A stretch of DNA of 5,252 bases from Benthicola sp039584685 (lineage in GTDB: Bacteria > Gemmatimonadota > Gemmatimonadetes > Palauibacterales > Palauibacteraceae), in contig JBDGXI010000146.1 in assembly GCA_039584685.1 (NCBI GenBank), forward strand, positions 1-5,252, written 5' to 3'. The notes under the pieces were generated by a model that saw only the letters and a program-made list of their open reading frames with translations, ran no database searches and was not told the origin of the DNA. Numbering within the stretch: position 1 is the first letter of the stretch; each line of letters begins with the position of its first letter. Below, one piece after another: positions 1 through 5,126 of the stretch. A program made the position numbers and the translations under genes.

Positions 1-30
1 GACGCTCTGGATGACGCCGCAGGCGCCTGA
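1..30 (+). CDS. possible 3' end of an upstream gene
   Basis: Frame 1 reads nine codons (DALDDAAGA) and stops at TGA 28-30. Frame 2 is also open from the edge and stops at TGA 47-49 (TLWMTPQAPERDGSD), with slightly better GC at third codon positions at first, so the true frame is undecided. A plus-strand gene ending here is supported by the hairpin at 49-84, which folds better as plus-strand RNA. Too little is visible to suggest a product. The edge could also be non-coding. Confidence 0.3.
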   Translation, partial: DALDDAAGA

Positions 31-48
31 ACGTGACGGAAGTGACTG

Positions 49-84
49 AAACCGGGGGCCGGCGCCGACGCTGGCTCCCGGTTT
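49..84 (+). terminator. long hairpin, probable transcription terminator between convergent genes
   Basis: Bases 49-64 pair with 69-84 to give a 16-bp stem with a four-base loop (CCGA, 65-68). The outer part is AAACCGGG against CCCGGTTT. In plus-strand RNA the only non-Watson-Crick pairs are two G-U wobbles (57/76 and 61/72); in minus-strand RNA both become C-A mismatches. It lies 47 bases beyond the stop of the minus-strand gene ending at 131 and just past the presumed plus-strand gene end, so it could stop transcription from both sides. No long T run follows on the plus strand (TTTGGGG), so it is not a canonical intrinsic terminator. Confidence 0.55.
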
Positions 85-130
85 GGGGCAAGTCCGGGAG
101 CCCGAAACGGAGGCCCGGCCCCGGGTGTCG

Positions 131-394
131 TCAGGCGTCCTTCGAGCCCAGGATCCGGTTGTACAGCCAGGCGAACACCGCACCGCCGATCGCCCCGTCG
201 ACCAGGGCATACAGGCTGCCCATGATCACCGAGCCGAATCCACCCGGCGCGTAGCCCGGGTACAGGCCGTCCATCAGCTCGAGGAAGGCGACCCCGTAGG
301 TCGGCCACACCTGCTGGGCGCCGGCGATGAGGAAGAAGACGACGGCCCACAGGATTCCGAACGTCATGGCCGTGGTTCGAACGCAGAATCGCAT
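131..394 (-). CDS. small two-helix membrane protein, holin-like in automated annotation
   Basis: The 87-residue protein begins MRFCVRTTAMTFGILW. The start at 394 is chosen because GGGAGG (400-405) sits 5 bases upstream of it; ATGs at 409 and 448 are in frame but lack as good a site. Residues about 9-27 form one hydrophobic helix. Residues about 51-80 form a second, glycine-rich one ending VDGAIGGAVFAWLYNRI, with a short charged tail. The pattern of a short first helix, a Tyr/Gly/Pro linker and VDGxIGGxxFAWLYN matches a widespread family of roughly 80-residue inner-membrane proteins that automated pipelines often label bacteriophage holin. Nothing here suggests a prophage or a lysis cassette, so a chromosomal membrane protein of unknown function is the safer reading. 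It follows the PLP enzyme gene on the same strand by 85 bases and may be cotranscribed with it. The open frame and family pattern are strong; the function is unknown. Confidence 0.8.
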   Translation of the reverse strand: MRFCVRTTAMTFGILWAVVFFLIAGAQQVWPTYGVAFLELMDGLYPGYAPGGFGSVIMGSLYALVDGAIGGAVFAWLYNRILGSKDA

Positions 395-399
395 CGGAG

Positions 400-405
400 C
401 CTCCC
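400..405 (-). promoter_or_regulatory. ribosome binding site fixing the small membrane protein start
   Basis: Read on the minus strand this is GGGAGG, five bases before the ATG at 394-392. It decides in favour of the 87-residue start over the longer in-frame alternatives. It overlaps a GCGGGA hexamer (402-407) that could pair with TCCCGC at 435-440 (minus-strand reading), which might mask it. Confidence 0.7.
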
Positions 406-420
406 GCATGTGAGGGACAA

Positions 421-440
421 TCCCGCGCCGTCCGGCGGGA
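421..440 (-). promoter_or_regulatory. leader hairpin upstream of the small membrane protein gene
   Basis: On the plus strand TCCCGC (421-426) is the exact inverse of GCGGGA (435-440), giving a 6-bp stem and 8-base loop. A second TCCCGC at 402-407 overlaps the ribosome binding site, so the arm at 435-440 has two possible partners in the minus-strand transcript. GGGA at 414-417 could also pair with TCCC 421-424. The inverted repeats are visible; any regulatory role is inference, and in GC-rich DNA short stems of this kind are fairly common. Confidence 0.35.
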
Positions 441-444
441 ACCT

Positions 445-460
445 GCACAAGCTAATGTGC
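445..460. repeat. 16-base inverted repeat, possible operator
   Basis: GCACA (445-449) and TGTGC (456-460) are perfect inverted arms around the AT-richer core AGCTAA. The site lies between the PLP enzyme stop and the small membrane protein start, upstream of the latter. It could bind a dimeric regulator or form a weak RNA hairpin. No regulator gene is in the window to support the operator reading. Confidence 0.3.
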
Positions 461-465
461 CACAC

Positions 466-478
466 GGCGCACCGCGCC
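466..478 (-). other. short GC hairpin directly after the PLP enzyme stop
   Basis: GGCGC (466-470) and GCGCC (474-478) form a 5-bp stem with a 3-base loop, beginning 2 bases past the stop codon on the minus strand. No T run follows, so it is at most a weak pause or 3'-end stabilising structure and is not called a terminator. Confidence 0.3.
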
Positions 479-479
479 C

Positions 480-1640
480 TCAGAGCGTAGCCAGCGCCTT
501 CTCGAAGTCGGCGACCAGGTCTTCCGTCCCCTCGATGCCCACCGAGACGCGGATCAGACCGTCCGCCACCCCTACTTCCCGCCGCTCCTCGGGGGTCAGG
601 CCGGCGTGCGAAGTGGTCGCGGGGAGGGTGATCAGCGTCTCGACGCCGCCCAGACTTGGTGCAACGATTGGAATCGTGACCTCTTCGCCGAGACGCTTCG
701 CCGCTTCCGCCCCACCCGCGACCTCGAAACTGAGCATGCCGCCGAACCCGTTGAACAGGGTCGCAGCCCTTTCGTGCCCGGAGTTGGAGGCCAGGCCCGG
801 GTAGTTGACGCGGGAGACCGCCGGGTGCGCCTCGAGCACGCGCGCCAGCGCCAGGGCGCTCTCGTTCTGCTGCCGCACGCGTACGGCCAGGGTCTTCAGT
901 CCCCGGTGCAGGAGGAAGCATGCGTGAGCGTCGAGCGAGCAGCCCAGGTAGTTCATCATCTTCTTGACCCGGGCGACCACATCGGCCTGTCCGATCACGG
1001 CCCCGCACACGATGTCAGAGTGTCCGTTCAGGTACTTGGTACCGCTGTGCAGAGAGAGGTCGAACCCAATCTCCGCGGGCCGGAAGTTGACCGGACTGGC
1101 GAACGTGTTGTCGATCACCGAGATCAGCTCGTGCGCCCGGGCGAAAGCCACCACAGCCTCCAGGTCCGCCACCTGTACCAGCGGGTTGGTGATCGCCTCG
1201 ACGTAGATCATCCGCGTTTCCCGCCGCAGCTTCTCGGTCCACGTGTCGGGCCGGTCGCCGGCCACGAAGTCGCATGTGAGTCCATGCCGGGCGAACTCCC
1301 GCCGCGCGTAGTCGTACGTGCCCCCGTACAGGCAGTCCTGGAAGATCACGTGATCGCCGGCCGAAAGCAGCGAATGGAAAATCGTGGTGATCGCGGCCAT
1401 GCCGCTGGTGGTGACCACGGCGGCGTCGGCGTTCTCGAGCGCGGCCAGCTTGGCGCCCAGAACCTGGTGGTTGGGCGAGTTGCTCAGCCGCATGTACTTG
1501 ATGTCGTGATACTCTTCGCCCTCCACCGACTCGAAGTTGGCGGACTGGAATATGGGCAGGGCCACCGCGCCCTCGATCCCGGGCCGGATCTCACCGGCGT
1601 GGATCAGCCTGGTGTCGATCGAGCCTTCTTGCTTCGTCAT
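480..1640 (-). CDS. PLP-dependent trans-sulfuration enzyme (cystathionine gamma-synthase/lyase family)
   Basis: The 386-residue protein has the length and architecture of the Cys/Met-metabolism PLP enzyme family (fold type I, cytosolic, normally a homotetramer). Members interconvert sulfur amino acids by gamma- or beta-replacement or elimination, such as cystathionine gamma-synthase, cystathionine lyases, methionine gamma-lyase and O-acetylhomoserine sulfhydrylase. Visible landmarks are the phosphate-binding TTSGMAAI at 77-84 (S79, G80, M81), ring-stacking Y105 in LYGGTY, D177 in IDNTF facing the pyridine nitrogen, Schiff-base K202 in HSGTKYLNGHSD, the APSLGGVETL segment at 327-336, and the carboxylate-binding arginine R364 in IRVSVGIE. 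The usual YSRxxNPT motif reads YMRLSNSPN at 49-57: Tyr49 and Arg51 are kept but NPT is altered, pointing to a divergent subfamily. The exact reaction and substrate cannot be fixed from sequence. The start at 1640 (MTKQEGSIDTRLIHAGE) matches the family N-terminus and has AGAGGG about 7 bases upstream. The frame stays open further upstream, but that stretch is not family-like and would run into the divergent permease gene. Confidence 0.93.
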   Translation of the reverse strand: MTKQEGSIDTRLIHAGEIRPGIEGAVALPIFQSANFESVEGEEYHDIKYMRLSNSPNHQVLGAKLAALENADAAVVTTSGMAAITTIFHSLLSAGDHVIFQDCLYGGTYDYARREFARHGLTCDFVAGDRPDTWTEKLRRETRMIYVEAITNPLVQVADLEAVVAFARAHELISVIDNTFASPVNFRPAEIGFDLSLHSGTKYLNGHSDIVCGAVIGQADVVARVKKMMNYLGCSLDAHACFLLHRGLKTLAVRVRQQNESALALARVLEAHPAVSRVNYPGLASNSGHERAATLFNGFGGMLSFEVAGGAEAAKRLGEEVTIPIVAPSLGGVETLITLPATTSHAGLTPEERREVGVADGLIRVSVGIEGTEDLVADFEKALATL

Positions 1641-1712
1641 GCGAAACCCTCTGGTTCGGTTCTCTTCTCGCGTGCGGCAGGTTAATCGCTTCGGGCCGCC
1701 GTAGGCCAGCCT

Positions 1713-1744
1713 GCGACGCTCGACTATACTTGGAGCGCGACGCT
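1713..1744. repeat. 8-base direct repeat flanking the divergent promoter core
   Basis: GCGACGCT occurs at 1713-1720 and again at 1737-1744, a 24-base repeat distance, bracketing the TATACT/TATAGT core. It could be a pair of binding half-sites on nearly the same helical face, or chance in GC-rich DNA. Confidence 0.25.
1723..1730. promoter_or_regulatory. candidate bidirectional promoter core with overlapping -10 elements
   Basis: ACTATACT contains TATACT on the plus strand (1725-1730) and TATAGT on the minus strand (1728-1723). Each matches the sigma-70-type TATAAT at five of six positions. The plus element would start transcription near 1737, about 36 bases before the permease ATG; the minus element near 1716, about 75 bases before the PLP enzyme start. 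It is one of the few AT-rich spots in the gap. Neither side shows a good -35 hexamer at 16-18 bases, so strength and sigma-factor use are uncertain. Confidence 0.45.
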
Positions 1745-1772
1745 TCTCCACGTCCACTCCCGAAGGCGACGA

Positions 1773-3170
1773 ATGAGCGAATCCGGGCCGGACGCCATAA
1801 CCCGAGGCGACGAGGCGGTGTGGGACGATCTTCCCGAGATGCCGCCCCCCGTGTACGGAATCGACGACCGGCCACCCACGTGGTGGGAGACTGTGCTGTA
1901 CGGCTGGCAGCACACGCTGGTGGACATTTCACCCTTCGTCCTGCCGCTGGCCGTGGCGGCGGCGATCGGCATGTCGGCCGCAGACGAGGCCCGGTTCATC
2001 AACTTCTGTCTGTTCTCGATGGGTCTCGCCACGCTCATCCAGACGACGATCGGTAACCGGCTCCCGATCATCCAGGGCCCCTCCGCCACGCTCACCGGTA
2101 CCCTGGCCCCGGTGGCGGCGCAGCTCGGGCCGGCGGCCATGTGGGGAGCGGCTTTCGTGGGTGGCCTGGCCGAGATGGCCTTCGGCGCGTCCCGCGTTCT
2201 CGGAGGGCTTCGGCGCCTGTTTCCGCCCGTGGTCGCGGGAGTCGTGGTCCTCACGATCGCCGTGTCGCTCGGCGAGGTGGCCATCCGCCTGGCCGTCGGC
2301 GACGGGGCGACGGGCAGCTTCCTGCTCAGCGGTCTGGTGATCGCCCTCATCCTGTTCATCCAGTTCCGGCTCGGCCGATACTTCGGCGGAGTCCTGGCGC
2401 GCGGGGCGATCTTCCTCTCCATCTGGGTCGTGGGCATCGGGGTGGGAGGAGCATTCGGCCTGGTGGACTGGAGCCTGGTGGCGGAGCGTGCCTGGCTCGC
2501 GTGGCCGGCCTTCTTTCCCTACGGCGGCCCGGGCTTCGGTTGGGAATTCGCCTGGGCCGCGGTGCTCGCCGTTTTGGCGGGATACTTCGGCTCGATGGTC
2601 GAATCGCTGGGTGACTACGCCGCTACGGCGGCCGTCGCCGGCTCGCCGTACACGGTTCGGCACATGAACCGCGGCATCTTCGCCGAGGGCCTGGGCAGCG
2701 CCCTCGCGGCCTGCTTCGGCGGGCTTCCGTGCACGAGCTACACCCAGAACGTAGGCATCATCGCGGCCACCAGGGTGGCGAGCCGGGTCGTAGTGCAGGT
2801 AGCCGCGGTCGTCCTCCTCCTGTACGGCCTGAGTCCGAAGTTCGGGGCCCTCCTGGTGGCCATGCCGCGCCCGGTGCTCGGCGGGGTGTTCATCCTGGTG
2901 TGCGGAATGATCGCCGTGTCCGGCATCCGGCTCCTGGCGGCGGCGGCCCCGACGCTGGGCAACAGCTTGGTGGCCGGCACCACGCTCATCGTGGCAATCG
3001 GGCTTCCGGTCCACGCCCGCTACGGCCTGGGGACCGGGTGGCTCGAAGCGCTGCCTCCGTTCGCGGGTCTGGTGGTGACCAACCCGGTCGTGCTGGCGGT
3101 TCTTCTCGGGGTCGGGCTGCACGCGGCGCTAAACCTGGTTGCGGGCGGCGGGGTGGACGAAGCGGCCTGA
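1773..3170 (+). CDS. uracil-xanthine permease family protein (NCS2/NAT, SLC23-like)
   Basis: This 465-residue polytopic inner-membrane protein has the usual length of nucleobase-ascorbate transporters, which carry uracil, xanthine, uric acid or other purines, mostly by ion symport. After a soluble acidic N-terminus (1-38) comes WQHTL with the TM1 Gln46-His47 pair, GPSATLTGT at 102-110 (TM3), and the TM8 motif VESLGDYAATA with substrate-binding Glu277. The TM10 NAT signature reads QNVGIIAATR at 325-334. In UraA, Glu241 and His245 lie in TM8 and Glu290 in the signature. Here the equivalents are E277, D281 and Q325, as in xanthine/urate carriers such as XanQ and UapA. This favours an oxidised-purine substrate over uracil, by inference. 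ESxGDY also resembles plant and animal members. The ATG is supported by GAAGG (1762-1766) six bases upstream. The gene is divergent from the PLP enzyme gene, with no purine catabolism gene in view. The family call is firm; the substrate is open. Confidence 0.93.
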   Translation: MSESGPDAITRGDEAVWDDLPEMPPPVYGIDDRPPTWWETVLYGWQHTLVDISPFVLPLAVAAAIGMSAADEARFINFCLFSMGLATLIQTTIGNRLPIIQGPSATLTGTLAPVAAQLGPAAMWGAAFVGGLAEMAFGASRVLGGLRRLFPPVVAGVVVLTIAVSLGEVAIRLAVGDGATGSFLLSGLVIALILFIQFRLGRYFGGVLARGAIFLSIWVVGIGVGGAFGLVDWSLVAERAWLAWPAFFPYGGPGFGWEFAWAAVLAVLAGYFGSMVESLGDYAATAAVAGSPYTVRHMNRGIFAEGLGSALAACFGGLPCTSYTQNVGIIAATRVASRVVVQVAAVVLLLYGLSPKFGALLVAMPRPVLGGVFILVCGMIAVSGIRLLAAAAPTLGNSLVAGTTLIVAIGLPVHARYGLGTGWLEALPPFAGLVVTNPVVLAVLLGVGLHAALNLVAGGGVDEAA

Positions 3171-3225
3171 GACAGTCCTTCCGTCGTTCGCGGTGGTGTC
3201 ACATCGCATGCCAGCCGCGTCCCGT

Positions 3226-3238
3226 CGTATCTTATACG
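3226..3238. promoter_or_regulatory. 13-base palindrome with -10-like sequence upstream of the envelope protein gene
   Basis: CGTAT (3226-3230) and ATACG (3234-3238) are perfect inverted arms around CTT, in the only AT-rich patch of the 125-base gap between permease and envelope protein. TATCTT (3228-3233) and TATACG (3233-3238) each match TATAAT at four of six positions, so an operator overlapping a promoter is possible. No convincing -35 element lies upstream. The site is 57 bases before the ATG at 3296. Confidence 0.3.
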
Positions 3239-3295
3239 TTTCGCCGGTAGCCTGGCCCGTCGGATCTGCATTCAACAGGTGGAGAGCCGGTAGCG

Positions 3296-4411
3296 ATGCT
3301 GAGAAGGTGCTGTCAGGGCCCGGTCGGACTCATCCTCCTGCTCCTCGGGACATCCGATCTGTGCGCGCAGGCGGTCCGGGGACGTCTGCTCGATGCCAGC
3401 TCGGGCGATCCGGTGACCGGCGCCCTCATCGTGTTGCTCGACTCCGACGGTGACGAAATCGGCAGCACGGTCACCAGCGCGCGCGGCACCTACCACGTGC
3501 GCGCCCCGGGGGCAGGAGTGTTCCGGCTGCGGGCTGAACGGATCGGTTTCGAGAATTCACTGTCGGAGACGATCACCCTGCTCGCCGGCCAGACCGTTTC
3601 CCGCGAGATCACCGCCTCGTCCAGTGCCGTCGTGCTGCCCGCCCTGGCAGTGGAGAGTGACACCGAATGTCGGGTGCGGCCGGAAGAAGGCTACGCCACG
3701 TACGTTCTGTGGGAGGAGGCCCGGAAGGCGCTGGAGATCACCGAGGGGACATCGGCGGCATTCCGTTTCGATGCCGAGATGTACCAGAAGCACGTGAACC
3801 TGTGGGGCCAGCCGCTCGAAGAGGGCGAGGTGCAGCTCGTTTCGTACGCCGGCCGTCACCCGTTTCGCAGTGTCCCGATGGACGAGCTGGAGGAGCACGG
3901 GTACGCGCGGGAGTCGGCGGAAGGCACCTATTTCTACGGCCCTGACGCGGAGGTGCTCCTGTCGGACCAGTTCCTCGACTCGCACTGCTTCCGCTACCGC
4001 ACGGGGAAAGACGGTCTGAGTGCAGGCCTGGCGTTCGAGCCCATACGTGAAGAAGCCGACCGGGTAGACGTGGAGGGCGTGCTGTGGCTCGACCGCGAGA
4101 GCGCGCTGCTCCGTACCCTGGAGTTCAGTTACACGGGCGTCGATGCGCCGGCCCACCTGGGCACGGGCCCCGGTCCGTACGGAGAGGTCGTGTTCGACCA
4201 GCTGCCCGGCGGAGGATGGATCATTCGCGAGTGGTGGATCCGGACGCCGACAGGCTCCCGGGAGCGCGGAGTTCAGAGGTACGTGACCTACGCGCAGCAG
4301 GGTGGGAGAGTGAACCACACGGAGAGGCTGAGGGCTTCGCCCTCTGACATGAGGCCGGTGCCCTCGGTGTATGGCCCGCCGACCATCGCCGACAGTTCCG
4401 GGGCTCGATGA
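3296..4411 (+). CDS. secreted protein with carboxypeptidase-regulatory-like domain
   Basis: The 371-residue protein begins with a Sec-type signal peptide: MLRR, a hydrophobic stretch GLILLLLGT (11-19), and a likely cut after AQA at 24-26. The cysteine at 23 is not in a lipobox, so export to the periplasm or outer membrane surface is more likely than lipidation. Residues about 27-108 form a carboxypeptidase-regulatory-like beta-sandwich (VRGRLLDASSGDPVTGALI, then GTYHVRAPGAGVFRLRAERIGF), typical of surface and TonB-linked proteins. A short linker LPALAVES leads to a second part, 125-345, rich in beta strands and aromatic residues (EVQLVSYAGRHPF, VEGVLWLDRESALLRTLEFSY, GGGWIIREWWIRTP), whose function I do not recognise. 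Cys125 and Cys231 are the only cysteines in the mature part outside the signal and may form a disulfide. There is no peptidase active site and no TonB receptor barrel. The start is supported by AGGTGGAG at 3277-3284. The stop overlaps the next gene's start in ATGA, implying coupled translation. I associate this architecture with Gemmatimonadota. Confidence 0.85.
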   Translation: MLRRCCQGPVGLILLLLGTSDLCAQAVRGRLLDASSGDPVTGALIVLLDSDGDEIGSTVTSARGTYHVRAPGAGVFRLRAERIGFENSLSETITLLAGQTVSREITASSSAVVLPALAVESDTECRVRPEEGYATYVLWEEARKALEITEGTSAAFRFDAEMYQKHVNLWGQPLEEGEVQLVSYAGRHPFRSVPMDELEEHGYARESAEGTYFYGPDAEVLLSDQFLDSHCFRYRTGKDGLSAGLAFEPIREEADRVDVEGVLWLDRESALLRTLEFSYTGVDAPAHLGTGPGPYGEVVFDQLPGGGWIIREWWIRTPTGSRERGVQRYVTYAQQGGRVNHTERLRASPSDMRPVPSVYGPPTIADSSGAR

Positions 4412-5103
4412 TCGGAGCCATCGTCGCAGGCCTGTCAGCGGGCGCGATCCACGTCCTCGCGGGGCCCGATCACCTGGCGGCCGTGGCCCCCCTCGCGGCC
4501 GAGCGAGACAAGCGCCCGTGGACTGCCGGCCTCCTGTGGGGCCTGGGGCACGCCGGTGGCGTGGTGGTCGTGGGTGTCGCGGCGCTGCTGTTGCGCGAAG
4601 TTCTTCCGCTGGACCGGCTGTCCGGTTGGAGCGAGCGGCTGGTGGGCCTGGTGCTCATCGCGATCGGAGTGTGGGGCATCCGGCAGGCCACCCGACAACG
4701 CGTCCACGTTCACGAGCACCAGCACGACGGGCACCGGCACGCGCACGTTCACGTGCACCGTCAGACCGTGAACCACGAGGCGCCGCATGCGCACGGTGCG
4801 GCAGCGGCGCATCTTCACGTGCCGACGGGGGCCGCGTTCGGCGTGGGGATAGTGCATGGACTGGCCGGGAGCGCCCACTTCCTGGGCATCCTACCGGCGC
4901 TCGCGTTCACCGCGAGGTCCAGCGCGGTGGCCTACGTTGCGGCATTCGGCGCCGGTACGGTGGTCGCGATGACCGCCTTCGCGGCGCTGATCGGTTGGGT
5001 GGCCAAGCGGTTCTCGCGCAGTGGAGCCCGGCTGTATCGGGGCCTCCTGTTCTCGTTCGGCGTCGCCGCGATCGTCGTGGGCGTATTCTGGCTCCTGGGC
5101 TGA
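4408..5103 (+). CDS. NiCoT/NicO-like metal transporter with histidine-rich loop
   Basis: The 231-residue inner-membrane protein has about six helices (near 3-27, 38-63, 76-93, 140-167, 172-198, 208-230). Helix 1 carries HVLAGPDHLAAV (H15, D21, H22), close to the H-x4-D-H signature of nickel/cobalt transporters but with one extra residue between. WGLGHAGGV (H48) follows in helix 2, and helix 4 carries HGLAGSAHFLG (H150, H157), echoing the first motif. Between helices 3 and 4, residues 100-137 contain 14 histidines, several in HxH runs, as in the metal-binding loops of NicO/RcnA-type proteins. The probable role is movement of nickel, cobalt or a similar divalent metal; import versus efflux cannot be decided. 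UreH-like or DsbD-like membrane families share this fold style and are alternatives. The start overlaps the preceding stop by 4 bases (ATGA), with only a weak GGGG at 4400-4403, suggesting translational coupling. No urease, hydrogenase or metal-regulator gene is visible. Confidence 0.85.
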   Translation: MIGAIVAGLSAGAIHVLAGPDHLAAVAPLAAERDKRPWTAGLLWGLGHAGGVVVVGVAALLLREVLPLDRLSGWSERLVGLVLIAIGVWGIRQATRQRVHVHEHQHDGHRHAHVHVHRQTVNHEAPHAHGAAAAHLHVPTGAAFGVGIVHGLAGSAHFLGILPALAFTARSSAVAYVAAFGAGTVVAMTAFAALIGWVAKRFSRSGARLYRGLLFSFGVAAIVVGVFWLLG

Positions 5104-5126
5104 CCCGAGCAACCGGAGTTATCGGA

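Noticed and set aside
131..394. Phage lysis holin reading of the small membrane protein
   Set aside because: No endolysin, spanin or phage structural gene is nearby. The holin label for this family comes from automated annotation, so it is not evidence of a prophage.
83..490. Plus-strand open frame across the small membrane protein
   Set aside because: It is antisense to the two-helix protein, which has a good ribosome binding site and family-like motifs. The plus frame is rich in Arg, His and Asp with no recognisable domain.
606..1685. Long plus-strand open frame opposite the PLP enzyme
   Set aside because: It lies antisense to a well-recognised enzyme, has an arginine/glycine/histidine-rich composition typical of shadow frames in GC-rich DNA, and shows no motif.
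1641..1913. N-terminal extension of the PLP enzyme
   Set aside because: The frame is open, but the extra residues do not resemble the family, would span the divergent promoter region, and would overlap the start of the permease gene.
1929..3122. 397-codon minus-strand open frame opposite the permease
   Set aside because: The composition is highly charged and low in hydrophobic residues. It is the complement of a transporter gene with clear NAT motifs, so it is a shadow.
3189..3219. Hairpin CGCGGTGG / CCAGCCGCG after the permease stop, considered as a terminator
   Set aside because: The stem is 8 bp with a bulged base and a 14-base loop, and no T run follows. In DNA this GC-rich such a fold is not convincing.
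3359..3367. Lipoprotein lipobox around Cys23 of the secreted protein
   Set aside because: The residues before the cysteine are Ser-Asp-Leu, lacking the small residue at -1 required by signal peptidase II. An ordinary AQA cleavage site fits better.
3557..4318. 253-codon minus-strand open frame opposite the envelope protein
   Set aside because: It is a shadow of a gene with a signal peptide, a domain match and a coupled downstream start; no ribosome binding site or motif supports it.
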